From CAYSCZ01 sp964429655 (GTDB lineage Bacteria; Bacteroidota; Bacteroidia; Cytophagales; Cyclobacteriaceae), in contig CAYSCZ010000002.1 of NCBI GenBank assembly GCA_964429655.1, forward strand, positions 1 to 64,000: 64,000 bases of DNA, in the 5' to 3' direction. Under the pieces are notes generated by a model. It worked only from the letters and a program-made list of their open reading frames with translations, did not search any database and was not told where the DNA came from. A program made the translations under genes and the position numbers. Of this stretch, positions 27,998-37,544 are shown piece after piece (positions within the stretch are counted from its first letter, which is position 1; each line of letters begins with the position of its first letter).

Positions 27998-28441
27998 ATG
28001 AAGGTATACATCGTGATTTCAATATTTGTCACTTTTTCTGACATAGTTTTTTCCCAAAATTTCGATAATACAAACTGGGAGCTTATGGCAGATGTAGAGT
28101 ACAAAAAATCTCAGGATGAATATGGGGAAATCTTTGTCCCGATTTTTAATGATAATGTCAAATCCCTGGAAGGCAAAAACATTACTTTACCTGGTTATAT
28201 CATCCCATTCGAGGGTATGTTTAAACCTGAACACATTATAATCTCTTCACTGCCGGTTGCTTCCTGTTTTTTTTGTGGTAACGGTGGACCTGAAACAGTT
28301 GCAGAAGTCTATCTGGAAGAACCAATTAAATATACCGCGAATGCCATAAAAGTCAGAGGAAAATTAGAACTCAATGACACTGATTATGATAAATTAATGT
28401 ATATTCTTAAAGATGCAATAATGATTGGAAAGCTTAATTAA
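27998..28441 (+). CDS. Exported protein with SCFFCG motif (DUF3299-like)
   Basis: A 147-residue protein with a signal peptide (ends VFSQ) and one small domain: KNITLPGYIIPFEGMFKPEHIIIS, then ASCFFCGNGGPETVAEVYL, then an [14 protein letters not shown] strand pair. The layout resembles DUF3299-type periplasmic proteins, in which a Cys-containing segment follows a GY(I/M)xPL strand. The C-x-x-C pair could bind a metal or form a disulfide; no activity is known to me. A small lipoprotein starts at the very next base after the stop, so they form an operon. Confidence 0.6.
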   Translation: MKVYIVISIFVTFSDIVFSQNFDNTNWELMADVEYKKSQDEYGEIFVPIFNDNVKSLEGKNITLPGYIIPFEGMFKPEHIIISSLPVASCFFCGNGGPETVAEVYLEEPIKYTANAIKVRGKLELNDTDYDKLMYILKDAIMIGKLN

Positions 28442-28870
28442 ATGAGAAATATAGTAACACTAATTTTTATCCTGACAGTCATAAGCTGTTCAGATAATAA
28501 AATAGATAAGGAAGAAGCCTTATTAAATGAGTTGATGGATATCCATGATGAGGTAATGCCTGAAATGGGGGCCATCAGAAAGAATAAAAAAGCGCTGCAG
28601 GTTATTGCTAATCAAATCGCTGAAGAAGATTCTGTAGCCGCTCATAAGCTTAATGCTTTAGCTAGCAAATGTGCCAAAGCTAATGAAAGTATGATGTCCT
28701 GGATGAGAAGTTTTCAACCCATTGAAAAAGAACTGCCACATGATAGCATCATGAACTATTACCTGCTTAATAAAGAAAGCATTATAAAGGTGAAAGAAAA
28801 TATGCAAAGTGCTTTAAAGGAAAGCAACAGCCTATTGGAAAAATATGAGGATATTCTAAAACAGGATTAA
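28442..28870 (+). CDS. Small helical lipoprotein of unknown function
   Basis: 142 residues with a lipoprotein signal (VISCSD, Cys16) followed by an almost wholly helical body containing two predicted long helices (about 25-85 and 100-140), rich in Glu, Lys and Met (DIHDEVMPEMGAIRKNKKALQ). It resembles the small helical envelope lipoproteins common in Bacteroidota; no enzymatic motif. The ATG directly follows the stop of the SCFFCG-protein gene, indicating translational coupling. The convergent lptD stop overlaps its last 4 bases. Confidence 0.65.
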   Translation: MRNIVTLIFILTVISCSDNKIDKEEALLNELMDIHDEVMPEMGAIRKNKKALQVIANQIAEEDSVAAHKLNALASKCAKANESMMSWMRSFQPIEKELPHDSIMNYYLLNKESIIKVKENMQSALKESNSLLEKYEDILKQD

Positions 28871-31557
28871 AAATTATCAAAGAAGTTCCTCCGCTTTTCA
28901 AGTTTTAAATCCTGTAGAATGGGTGACTTCACGCGAATGGTAAAATTGTATGAAGCCTGCGCGCCAAAAGGGACCCAATTAAATAGCAAGGTCCAACAAT
29001 GCAGGTCTCTGCTTACACCTATTCTTGCTGTGGTGAACTGCTTGTCTTCAAAATCAAATCCTGATCGATAAGTAATCTTGGTTTTATCTGTGATGCTTAC
29101 ATCACCAGTAAAAGTCAGGGTTTGCGTGATATTAGGATCCATCATACCATTCTTTGTGCGGTTTATACTGTACTGAATGTTAAGATTCCATGGAACCGTA
29201 AAATCAATATAGTCACTTATATTCCGGTTTATATACTCCAGCTCTTCTTCAGTTCCTTTATCGCTTTCTTTTTTCTTCCTCCTTCCTTTTGGGGCTAATC
29301 TTAAGCCGATGGATGTGCGCAGAGCACTTAATGTGCCCAGTCCTTGCCCCCTATTCCAGGCGAATTCATTTATTTGCCTTTGATTGGTTGACCGTGAGCT
29401 ATCAACCACAAATAGATATGGATCTACTGTGCCACTTACTGCTATGCTTAAAGCATTTTTGAATAAGCTGGTTCTCGTGTTGAAATTTATATTACTTAAT
29501 TGGAATGAGTCAGCGGCAAAATTATAACTTGTCGATAACGATAGGTTATCTAATAATTTGACTTTTTTGGTCTCATCTGTCGAATCATTTTTAGACTTTA
29601 CCTTCATCTCAAAAGTATTATTTATTGAAAATGAGGCGCTCGCATTCTGCCCTCCTGTAGGGCCGCTCCCAAAAATGAAATTCTCAAATTTTGAAAGCCT
29701 TCGCGTTGTACCTGCGGTATCTATTTGAACTTCCCGGAATACACCAAATTTTTCATTTGAAAAATCAGGATTAAAAGAAAATGACACGCTTGGGCGAATT
29801 ATATGCCTTATTGCCTGAATACTACTTTTCTTTGGAAATGGGTAAAACCCATAAATGGTTGTGTTTAACCCAAAAGATGTTCGGTAAGACCCGGCACGTG
29901 CAAAACCATCAAGTGTATCTACCCTCACCCCATTTTGTTCTGCGTCAAATTCATAACGCAACTGCTTAAAATACCACAACTCAGAATAGCTGAAAGATGG
30001 ACTTACTGTTAAATATTTTAAAATATTAAAAGATGTTCCCGCCTGGATATCATGTGTAATTCCATTTTTAGCCCGATCAAAAATGCGTCCGAAATTATTA
30101 AAATCGAAGGCAAGTATACTGTCATTTAATGGCGATGAGTTGATAACATAGCTTGGAACCGAAAGGGGCTGGTTGCTTATCCTGTTGGTTAACCGCGTAT
30201 TGTAGTTAAAATTAAATTTAGCCAGGGGGTTTTTGCGTCCCACAAGTTTTTCCAGTGGGTATATCCTGTTCATGTTAACTGTTATTTCAGGTAGTGTTAA
30301 ATTGACAACCTTGGTTTGAAGGTTTTGACTGTGCCTCAAATTGGCAGAAAGATTAAAAGGTGTCCCCGGAAGAGCGTTAGAGTAAGTGATATTTGATCCG
30401 AATTGTCCTTGAATACTACTCTCAAAATCCCTTACCGTTTCGTTGTTATTTTGATTAAAAGTACTTGTTCGGGCATTCACACTGGCAGAAAAGTTACTGC
30501 TCCTTCCCCTGTTATCCGGCCTGTGGGACCACCTCACTGAAAAATCATTGGTTTTTATAGGATCCTCCAGTTCTGCGCTTCTATTACTCGTAAAATTAAA
30601 ATCAAAGGATCCATTGTAACGATAGCGCTTTTTATAATTCGTATGATATCTTAAAGCACTACCGCCATTAGAAAATATGCTGCCAGTTAGAAGCATATCA
30701 ACATAGTCATTAACCATCCAGTAATATCCACCATCTCTTAAGAAAAACCCTCTTCTCCGTTCTTCGCCATAAGTGGGAAATATAATACCAGAGGCTTTTT
30801 TGTTGGGTTGGGGAAACATACCAAAAGGAAAAAATAACGGCGTTGGCACATCCTTGAACTTTAAGTTGAAAGGGCCAGACATTACCTTATTGCCTGGTAT
30901 TGCTTTTAGTTTTTCAGAATAAATGTGGAAATGAGGTTCTGCCAGGTTACAGGTTGTATAACTAGCTCCTCTGATAAATAGCTCGTCTTTTTCATTTTTC
31001 TTAACCCTTTCACCATGCATGAAAGCACCATCCTGTTCAGTAACAATGCCACTTATCACTGCTTTTTTAGTATCAAAATTATAAACCATATTATCGGTTT
31101 CATATACCTCGTTCTGCTCAGTAAATACCGGCTTACCAATTTTTTTACCAGTAGAATCCACTACATAATATGCTTTAATGGTTCTGTTAATCCAGTTTAG
31201 TTCTGTCTTTTCCGCTTCCAGTTGCACCTCACCATAATCAATGTGTGTGTCTCCATACAAATAGACATTTTGCTTTTTTACATCAAAAAATATGGAGTCG
31301 CGCGCATCATAATTGACCGTGGTCTTAATGTCTCCCACCGGTTGTTTTGTTAACTGGTTCTCAACTTTCAAGCTATCGGCAATATTAGGTATAGAATCAC
31401 GTTGAGAAGGAAGATCTTTTAACCCTAACCCCAAAGAATCAGTGACAGTCCTTTCAGGATTTGTGATTAAGGTATCAGGTTTTTGTATGGTGTCATCCTG
31501 CGCAAATAAAGGAAAACTTATGAAAAGAAGGAGAAGGGTTATCGATGCCTTATTCAA
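28867..31557 (-). CDS. lptD: LptD-like LPS assembly outer-membrane protein
   Basis: Outer-membrane protein that inserts lipopolysaccharide. The 896 residues comprise a signal peptide (ends LFAQ), an OstA/LptA-like jellyroll (about 75-230; KKQNVYLYGDTHIDYGEVQLEAEK, AVISGIVTEQDGAFMHGERV) and a large beta-barrel containing VPTPLFFPFGMFPQPNKKASGIIFPTYGEERRRGFFLRDGGYYW, the conserved barrel entry (shown by positions about 238-280). It initiates at TTG 31557, the only start near the signal peptide. The gene diverges from the amidase gene; both serve the envelope. Confidence 0.9.
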   Translation of the reverse strand: MNKASITLLLLFISFPLFAQDDTIQKPDTLITNPERTVTDSLGLGLKDLPSQRDSIPNIADSLKVENQLTKQPVGDIKTTVNYDARDSIFFDVKKQNVYLYGDTHIDYGEVQLEAEKTELNWINRTIKAYYVVDSTGKKIGKPVFTEQNEVYETDNMVYNFDTKKAVISGIVTEQDGAFMHGERVKKNEKDELFIRGASYTTCNLAEPHFHIYSEKLKAIPGNKVMSGPFNLKFKDVPTPLFFPFGMFPQPNKKASGIIFPTYGEERRRGFFLRDGGYYWMVNDYVDMLLTGSIFSNGGSALRYHTNYKKRYRYNGSFDFNFTSNRSAELEDPIKTNDFSVRWSHRPDNRGRSSNFSASVNARTSTFNQNNNETVRDFESSIQGQFGSNITYSNALPGTPFNLSANLRHSQNLQTKVVNLTLPEITVNMNRIYPLEKLVGRKNPLAKFNFNYNTRLTNRISNQPLSVPSYVINSSPLNDSILAFDFNNFGRIFDRAKNGITHDIQAGTSFNILKYLTVSPSFSYSELWYFKQLRYEFDAEQNGVRVDTLDGFARAGSYRTSFGLNTTIYGFYPFPKKSSIQAIRHIIRPSVSFSFNPDFSNEKFGVFREVQIDTAGTTRRLSKFENFIFGSGPTGGQNASASFSINNTFEMKVKSKNDSTDETKKVKLLDNLSLSTSYNFAADSFQLSNINFNTRTSLFKNALSIAVSGTVDPYLFVVDSSRSTNQRQINEFAWNRGQGLGTLSALRTSIGLRLAPKGRRKKKESDKGTEEELEYINRNISDYIDFTVPWNLNIQYSINRTKNGMMDPNITQTLTFTGDVSITDKTKITYRSGFDFEDKQFTTARIGVSRDLHCWTLLFNWVPFGAQASYNFTIRVKSPILQDLKLEKRRNFFDNF

Positions 31558-31642
31558 AAACTACAGACAGTTTTTAGTTTCGCTTAAAAATTTTCAAATT
31601 TGCATAAAATTAGGTGATTGTTCAATAAACAACTGTGGGGTT

Positions 31643-32425
31643 GTGAAAAATATTGCCATTCTTTCAGGTTTTGTTTTAGTCATTTTTTTGGCCTCGTTTC
31701 ATACTGTTGGCATTAAAAGGTATTCAATAAAAAAAGTGGTTATTGATGCTGGTCATGGTGGCAAAGACCCGGGGGCCAGTGGAAAAATTTCAAGGGAAAA
31801 GCATGTTGCTTTGAGCATTGCGTTGAAATTAGGGGATATTATCAAGGAACACCTTCCGGATGTAGAAGTAATGTACTCCAGAGATGATGACACCTTTATC
31901 CAACTACATCAAAGATCTGACTTAGCCAATAAAAATGGCGCTGATCTTTTCATTTCAATACATTGCAATGCCAACAATAATAAAAGCGTTTATGGTACTG
32001 AAACCTACGTTATAGGCCTTCATAAAACCCAGGCAAACTTTGAAGTAGCGAAAAGGGAAAATGCTGTAATAGAGCTTGAAGAAAATTCTGAAGAAAATTA
32101 TAATGGCTTCGATCCATCCAAGCCGGAATCATACATATTATTTTCATTATACCAGAGTGCCTATCGTCAAAATTCACTCAACCTTGCTCAAAAAGTAGAA
32201 CATCAATTCAAAAATCGAGCAGGTAGAAGAAGCAGAGGTGTTCGGACTGCCGGATTTCTTGTTTTATGGCAAACATCTATGCCTAGTATACTAGTGGAAA
32301 CTGGTTATCTTAGCAATCCTAAAGAAGAGATTGAGTTAAACGACGAATTAAACCAAACTTACATAGCATCTGGAATATTCAGGGCATTTAGGGATTATAA
32401 GCAAGAACTAGAATCAATCAATTGA
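31643..32425 (+). CDS. N-acetylmuramoyl-L-alanine amidase (Amidase_3)
   Basis: Zinc amidase that cuts the bond between N-acetylmuramic acid and L-alanine in peptidoglycan. From the GTG at 31643 (260 residues) there is a membrane/signal segment (1-22), then VVIDAGHGGKDPGA (zinc His38), SREKHV (zinc Glu52), SIHCNA (zinc His107) and the catalytic Glu in PSILVETGYLSNP. Upstream in-frame codons would lie inside lptD and its promoter region, so GTG is preferred. The MCE gene follows 15 bases on. Confidence 0.9.
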   Translation: MKNIAILSGFVLVIFLASFHTVGIKRYSIKKVVIDAGHGGKDPGASGKISREKHVALSIALKLGDIIKEHLPDVEVMYSRDDDTFIQLHQRSDLANKNGADLFISIHCNANNNKSVYGTETYVIGLHKTQANFEVAKRENAVIELEENSEENYNGFDPSKPESYILFSLYQSAYRQNSLNLAQKVEHQFKNRAGRRSRGVRTAGFLVLWQTSMPSILVETGYLSNPKEEIELNDELNQTYIASGIFRAFRDYKQELESIN

Positions 32426-32440
32426 TAAATATCAGTATCT

Positions 32441-33385
32441 GTGTCTAAGGAATTTAAAATTGGTTTATTGGCCATTATTGCCGGAGTGTTATTCTATTTT
32501 GGATTTAACTATCTAAAAGGCATTGATTTTTTCTCTTCATCTTATAAATATTATGCCGTTTATGAAAATGTTAATGGATTAACAGTCTCTAATCTGGTGA
32601 TTGTTAATGGTTTTGCAGTTGGAAGGGTAAACAACATTGAACTCCTTCAGGATAAAAATAACCAGATTCTTGTGGAAATGATGGTCAATAATGACCTGAC
32701 ATTAAATGATAGTACTGTAGCCCACTTAACAAGTAACGATTTGTTTGGAAGTAAAGGGATAGTCCTGGAAATCGGAGATGGGAAAAATCCAAAACAAACG
32801 GGCGATACGCTGATGTCAAGCATAGACCCCGGAATAATGGCATTGCTGGAAAGCACACAACCAGTAGCCGACAACCTTACCACTACCATCAGAAGGTTAA
32901 ATGAAATTTTACTGGGTTTAAAAGGTAGTGGCGAAAAATTTAATAACCTGCTTGCTAATCTTAATCAAACTACTGAAAATGTAAACTCACTTATAGATGC
33001 AAATGAACGCTCCATAGCTTTATCAATTGATAATCTAAACAAATTACTGACCAATCTTGATGGAAGAGTGAATGAGATAAGTGTAGTGTTGAATAATTTT
33101 AATGGCACACTGGATAGCCTTAATCAGCTCGATTTTGCAAATTCACTCGAAAATGTTGATTCGCTGGTCAATAATTTAAATTATACCATTACTGATCTTT
33201 CACAGTCCGATGGCACTATAAATAAGCTCTTCAAAGAGGATAAGTTATATCAAAACCTGAATACGTTAACCAAAGACCTGGATTCACTGATCAATCATAT
33301 AAATTATTATCCCAAGCACTTCTTCTCACCACTTGGTAAAAAACACAGAAAGATTAAAAAACAATTAAATAAAGAGGAGAAATGA
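32441..33385 (+). CDS. MlaD/MCE family lipid-transport protein
   Basis: Inner-membrane-anchored periplasmic protein whose MCE domain binds phospholipids for transport between membranes. The 314 residues start KEFKIGLLAIIAGVLFYFGFNYLKG (anchor), then the MCE domain (about 38-115; YYAVYENVNGLTVSNLVIVNGFAVGRV and TSNDLFGSKGIVLEIG), and a long helical tail rich in Asn, Leu and Asp (130-295), as in the coiled channels of longer MCE proteins. It starts at GTG 32441. No ATPase (MlaF) or permease (MlaE) gene is adjacent. Confidence 0.88.
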   Translation: MSKEFKIGLLAIIAGVLFYFGFNYLKGIDFFSSSYKYYAVYENVNGLTVSNLVIVNGFAVGRVNNIELLQDKNNQILVEMMVNNDLTLNDSTVAHLTSNDLFGSKGIVLEIGDGKNPKQTGDTLMSSIDPGIMALLESTQPVADNLTTTIRRLNEILLGLKGSGEKFNNLLANLNQTTENVNSLIDANERSIALSIDNLNKLLTNLDGRVNEISVVLNNFNGTLDSLNQLDFANSLENVDSLVNNLNYTITDLSQSDGTINKLFKEDKLYQNLNTLTKDLDSLINHINYYPKHFFSPLGKKHRKIKKQLNKEEK

Positions 33386-33417
33386 ATCAGTCCTAATTAT
33401 TGATTAATTTAGGTGCA

Positions 33418-35046
33418 ATGAACCTTGAATTCAATAAGAACGAGGATCATCTCAAACAGCTTGTTTTCAAACTTGATGAAAAAAAGAAAAAAGTTAAGCT
33501 GGGAGGTGGTGAAAAAAAAATAGAATCCCATCATAAAAAAGGTAAACTAACCGCCAGGGAGCGTATTGATTATCTTCTTGACAATTCCGATGATTTTATT
33601 GAGGTCGGACTGTTTGCAGGACATGATATGTACAAAGAATATGGTGGCTGTCCTTCTGCTGGCGTGGTAACAGGCATTGGGAAAGTACAATCAAAACAAT
33701 GTGTTGTTGTAGCAAATGATGCGACGGTTAAAGCCGGAGCATGGTTCCCCATAACAGCAAAAAAAAATCTAAGAGCACAGGAAATAGCGATAGAAAATCG
33801 CCTCCCAATTATTTACCTGGTTGATAGTGCCGGAGTTTTTCTCCCTCTACAAGACGAAATATTTCCAGATAAGGAACATTTTGGAAGACAGTTCCGGAAT
33901 AATGCCATCATGTCTAGCATGGGGATTGTACAAATTGCGGCAATCATGGGAAACTGTGTGGCTGGTGGTGCTTATTTACCCATTATGTCGGACGAAGCAA
34001 TGATTGTTGACAAAACCGGTTCTATTTTTCTTGCCGGAAGTTATCTCGTTAAAGCGGCCATAGGAGAGGACATTGATAATGAGACCTTAGGCGGCGCAAC
34101 CACCCATTGTTCAATTTCAGGAGTTACTGACAACAAATATGAGTCTGATAAAGCATGTCTTGATGCCATTAAAGCAATGTTTGACAAAATCGGCGATCCT
34201 GAAAATGCTGGTTTTAACAGAAAAGAACCGTCAGCTCCGAAGAAAGACCCCTCAGAAATATATGGGGTATTGCCGGAGGATCGGGTAAAACCATACAACA
34301 CCTTAGAAATCATTCATCGGTTGGTTGATAATTCGGAATTCGATGAATACAAAAAAGACTTCGGAATGACCTTAATATGCGGTTACGCCCGAATAGATGG
34401 ATGGTCAGTAGGAATTGTGGCTAATCAAAGAAAGGTTGTGAAAAGTAGCAAGGGAGAGATGCAGATGGGTGGAGTTATTTATTCTGATTCCGCTGATAAA
34501 GCAGCAAGGTTTATTATGAACTGCAACCAACGGAAAATACCACTCGTTTTCCTGCATGATGTGAGTGGTTTTATGGTAGGAAGTAAGGCAGAGCACGGTG
34601 GAATAATCAAAGACGGTGCAAAAATGGTCAATGCTGTTGCAAATTCTGTGGTTCCTAAATTCAGTGTGATCATTGGTAACTCATATGGTGCGGGTAATTA
34701 TGCCATGTGTGGCAAAGCATATGACCCGAGACTTATAATTGCCTGGCCAACCGCACAAATCGCAGTGATGAGTGGAAACGCTGCCGCTAAAACCCTCCTT
34801 CAGATAAAAGTATCAACACTTAAAGCACAGGGAAAGGAAATTTCTGATGAAGATAAAGATCAATTATTAAAAGAAATTGTTAATAAATATAATAACCAAC
34901 TAAATCCATATTATGCAGCATCGAGATTATGGATTGATGAAATTATAAATCCATTGGAGACCAGGAAATATATTTCTGCAGGTATTGAAGCGGCTAACCA
35001 TGCACCTATTGATAAAGCTTTTAACGTAGGTGTAATACAGACATAA
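33418..35046 (+). CDS. Acyl-CoA carboxylase beta subunit (methylcrotonyl-CoA carboxylase-like)
   Basis: Carboxyltransferase subunit of a biotin-dependent acyl-CoA carboxylase, 542 residues from ATG 33418 (TTG at 33400 would add six residues). Two crotonase-like halves are seen. The first has GKLTARERIDYLLD, DSAGVFLPLQDEIFPDKEHFG and AAIMGNCVAGGAYLPIMSDEA, the last two close to methylcrotonyl-CoA carboxylase; the second has GGVIYSDSADKAARF and GNSYGAGNYAMCGKAYDPR. Substrate could be methylcrotonyl-, propionyl- or geranyl-CoA. The biotin-carrying alpha subunit is not in the window, though a leucine-degradation-type crotonase is at 7.5 kb. Confidence 0.9.
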   Translation: MNLEFNKNEDHLKQLVFKLDEKKKKVKLGGGEKKIESHHKKGKLTARERIDYLLDNSDDFIEVGLFAGHDMYKEYGGCPSAGVVTGIGKVQSKQCVVVANDATVKAGAWFPITAKKNLRAQEIAIENRLPIIYLVDSAGVFLPLQDEIFPDKEHFGRQFRNNAIMSSMGIVQIAAIMGNCVAGGAYLPIMSDEAMIVDKTGSIFLAGSYLVKAAIGEDIDNETLGGATTHCSISGVTDNKYESDKACLDAIKAMFDKIGDPENAGFNRKEPSAPKKDPSEIYGVLPEDRVKPYNTLEIIHRLVDNSEFDEYKKDFGMTLICGYARIDGWSVGIVANQRKVVKSSKGEMQMGGVIYSDSADKAARFIMNCNQRKIPLVFLHDVSGFMVGSKAEHGGIIKDGAKMVNAVANSVVPKFSVIIGNSYGAGNYAMCGKAYDPRLIIAWPTAQIAVMSGNAAAKTLLQIKVSTLKAQGKEISDEDKDQLLKEIVNKYNNQLNPYYAASRLWIDEIINPLETRKYISAGIEAANHAPIDKAFNVGVIQT

Positions 35047-35062
35047 GAATTATAAAATTGGA

Positions 35063-35908
35063 ATGAAAGAAAACGAACTAAAAGCATTGGTGTCACTCAT
35101 CGATGATGATGATCTCGAGGTTTCCTCTCATGTGGAGAACAAACTAATATCCATGGGGAGCGATGTAATCCCGCTACTCGAGGAAGTATGGGAAAAAAGC
35201 TTTAATTCAGAGGGTCAGCGCCGCATTGAGGATATTATACACACCCTTCAATTTGACCAGCTAAAAAAGCGCTTCGCTCAGTGGAAAGAACAAGGAAGCA
35301 AAGATATCCTGGAAGGAATGTGGTTGCTTAGCACTTATCAGTACCCTGACCTTGAATTGAAATCCCTTCAAAAGCAAATTGACCAGATGTATTACGAGGT
35401 TTGGTCTCAATTCCGCAACAACCTTAATGCAATTGATCAGATCAAAATATTAAATGATGTCTTTTTCGAACGATTTAAATTCAGGGCTAACACCAAAAAC
35501 TTTCATTCACCCGCAAACTCCATGATCAACATGGTTATAGAGTCTAAAAGAGGCAACCCAATAACTATGTGTGTGTTGTATATGCTTATTGCCAGAAAGC
35601 TTAAAATGCCCATCAGTGGAGTGAACATGCCTAACCTTTTCATTTTAACCTATAAACAAAATGAATTACAATTTTACATCAACGTTTTCAACAAAGGAAT
35701 GATCTTCTCTAAAGAGGATGTGGAGAACTATCTTAACCATTTAAAAATTCCACATGATGAAAAATTCTTCCAGCCTTGTGACAACCTGGATATAGTTAAA
35801 AGAGGGATGCGAAACCTGATAATATCTTTTGAAAAACTGGGAGAGCATGAAAAAAGCGATGAAGTTAAGAGTTTATTGTACGAGATAGCTGATATGGATG
35901 AAGCTTAA
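35063..35908 (+). CDS. SirB1-like transglutaminase-fold protein
   Basis: A 281-residue soluble protein. The N-terminal 75 residues look like HEAT-type helices (ALVSLIDDDDLEVSSHVENKLISMG). The rest matches the SirB1/Transglut_core2 type: ILNDVFFERFKFRANTKNFHSPANSMINMVIESKRGNPITMCVLYMLIARKL (about 128-180) and PNLFILTYK. The catalytic Cys of transglutaminase-like proteins would be Cys171 (ITMCVLYML), but the usual His partner is not obvious; many SirB1 proteins are thought non-catalytic. It lies 16 bases after the carboxylase gene and ends 3 bases before the convergent PPTase. Confidence 0.75.
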   Translation: MKENELKALVSLIDDDDLEVSSHVENKLISMGSDVIPLLEEVWEKSFNSEGQRRIEDIIHTLQFDQLKKRFAQWKEQGSKDILEGMWLLSTYQYPDLELKSLQKQIDQMYYEVWSQFRNNLNAIDQIKILNDVFFERFKFRANTKNFHSPANSMINMVIESKRGNPITMCVLYMLIARKLKMPISGVNMPNLFILTYKQNELQFYINVFNKGMIFSKEDVENYLNHLKIPHDEKFFQPCDNLDIVKRGMRNLIISFEKLGEHEKSDEVKSLLYEIADMDEA

Positions 35909-35911
35909 TTA

Positions 35912-36520
35912 TCAAAAGCAGCTGTAAACCAGGATATAATTATCAGTTTGTTCACACATCAGCGAATAGTTTTGTTGGGTTTTATATATATGGCCAGTTA
36001 ATTCCGGGTACTCAATTTCCAGGTCATCCTTAAAAGAAAGGCCCTTTTTCCCATATAGCTTGTAAAGTGCTTCCTTGGCACACCAAAATGTCGTTAACTT
36101 ATGTATATCAGTACCACATTCATTCCTTTCTTCACTATTAAGGAATTTATCGGCAATTCTTAAAATTCTTTCTCCGGGCTGTTCAATATCGATACCACAT
36201 TTATTTTTAGTATTTATCAACCCGACAGCATATGGATAAGCATGGGATATAGAAATGTGAACTTTGCGGCCTAAAACATAGGGCTTACCACAATAATCCT
36301 TAAGTAGTTTGTAATCAGATATATCAAATTGATTCAGTAACTGATTTATCACTATTCTAGTCGACAGATATTCTTTCTTTTTTAGCGTATGGAATCTATT
36401 ATAATCTTCATCAAAAATTATATCTGTTGATAGCGCCTCTAGTTCGGCCAGTTCTTCGGTAATATGCCATAATGAATAGGCGGCATGAGGATTTATTTGA
36501 CGTGACTTAAAAAGAGGCAT
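35912..36520 (-). CDS. 4'-phosphopantetheinyl transferase (Sfp/Gsp type)
   Basis: Transfers phosphopantetheine from CoA to carrier proteins. The 202-residue length is that of the pseudo-dimeric Sfp type. Magnesium ligands and motifs: SISHAYPYAVG near 91, CGIDIEQPGERI (Asp111, Glu113), FLNSEER and FWCAKEALYKLYGKKG (Glu150, Lys154). It is the only carrier-protein activator seen here. The PKS at 42 kb is type III and needs no carrier protein, so no functional link is claimed. Confidence 0.88.
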   Translation of the reverse strand: MPLFKSRQINPHAAYSLWHITEELAELEALSTDIIFDEDYNRFHTLKKKEYLSTRIVINQLLNQFDISDYKLLKDYCGKPYVLGRKVHISISHAYPYAVGLINTKNKCGIDIEQPGERILRIADKFLNSEERNECGTDIHKLTTFWCAKEALYKLYGKKGLSFKDDLEIEYPELTGHIYKTQQNYSLMCEQTDNYILVYSCF

Positions 36521-36600
36521 GGTATTGAATTAAATTGCGTAATAATCACCGGAATGATATTTCTGAAAACCATTTTTTAAAAATTGGCACTGCCAGGAAT

Positions 36601-36608
36601 TATTTTTG
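36601..36608 (+). promoter_or_regulatory. Candidate -7 element for the WD40-DivIVA-folB run
   Basis: TATTTTTG is an exact TAnnTTTG match and lies 18 bases before the ATG at 36627. It argues that the in-frame TTG at 36606, which falls within it, is not the start codon. Confidence 0.45.
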
Positions 36609-36626
36609 CCGATAAACGAAATTACT

Positions 36627-37541
36627 ATGCCAAAAATAAATGTAAACAAAGTAATGAATCTCACCGGGCATAAAGATTGTATTTATACCCTTGAAAAAGG
36701 TAATAACGGGCAATTTTTTTCAGCCGCGGGCGATGGTATGGTAGCCGTATGGAATTTCAGTAACCTGGAAAATGGGCATCTGGTTGCCAAAGTACCAAAC
36801 TCAGTGTATGCAGTTCATTATCTAAGGAATGAAAATCAGCTTTTGGTGGGTCAAAATTTTGAAGGGATACACTTAATCGATGTAGAAAACAAAAAGGAAA
36901 TAAAATCTCTTAAGCTTTCAAAATCAGCCATATTTGATATCAAATCTTTTGATGGAAAAATCTATATAGCTGATGGTAGCGGAACCCTATGGGTAGTAGA
37001 TAAAAAGTCTTTTACTGTATTAAAAAATATCTCACTATCATATAAAAGTGCAAGGTCAATTGCTATCAATGAAAGAAGAAAAGAAATAGCAGTTGGTTTC
37101 AGTGATAATTTCATTAGAATACTTGATTTGAATGATCTTTCTCTAAAAAAAGCAATTGAAGCTCATAATAATTCAGTTTTCACCCTCAGGTATTCTCCGG
37201 AATACAAATACCTGTTAAGTGGCAGCCGAGATGCTCATTTGAAAATATGGGATGCTCAACGGGGCTATGAGATGTTCAATAAAATCGTAGCTCATATGTA
37301 TACCATTAACCATATTGATTATAGCCCTAGTGGAAAACATTTTGTAACTTGTAGCGTGGACAAGTCAGTGAAGATATGGGACGCTGACAGCTTCAAATTA
37401 CTGAAAGTCATTGACAAGGCAAGGCACGCTGGTCATGGAACATCCGTTAATAAATTGTACTGGAGTGATCACAATGATTGGGTAATCTCAGCAAGCGATG
37501 ATAGAAGCATATCAGTTTGGGAAATAAATTTTAACAGTTAG
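36627..37541 (+). CDS. WD40 repeat protein
   Basis: A 304-residue cytoplasmic beta-propeller with no signal peptide. Clear repeats are GHKDCIYTLEKGNNGQFFSAAGDGMVAVWNF, SVFTLRYSPEYKYLLSGSRDAHLKIWDA, TINHIDYSPSGKHFVTCSVDKSVKIWDA and SVNKLYWSDHNDWVISASDDRSISVWEI (first one given by residues about 13-42); three more are degenerate, making a seven-blade propeller likely. Such proteins act as docking platforms; no partner can be named. The DivIVA gene starts 3 bases after the stop, so the two are probably co-translated. Confidence 0.85.
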   Translation: MPKINVNKVMNLTGHKDCIYTLEKGNNGQFFSAAGDGMVAVWNFSNLENGHLVAKVPNSVYAVHYLRNENQLLVGQNFEGIHLIDVENKKEIKSLKLSKSAIFDIKSFDGKIYIADGSGTLWVVDKKSFTVLKNISLSYKSARSIAINERRKEIAVGFSDNFIRILDLNDLSLKKAIEAHNNSVFTLRYSPEYKYLLSGSRDAHLKIWDAQRGYEMFNKIVAHMYTINHIDYSPSGKHFVTCSVDKSVKIWDADSFKLLKVIDKARHAGHGTSVNKLYWSDHNDWVISASDDRSISVWEINFNS

Positions 37542-37544
37542 CGC

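Noticed and set aside
31442..31642. 67-residue N-terminal extension of the amidase
   Set aside because: It lies within the lptD 5' coding end and divergent promoter region; the GTG at 31643 gives a proper membrane/signal segment.
36606..36626. TTG start for the WD40 protein
   Set aside because: The TTG is part of an exact -7 promoter element; ATG 36627 starts the protein with the expected sequence.
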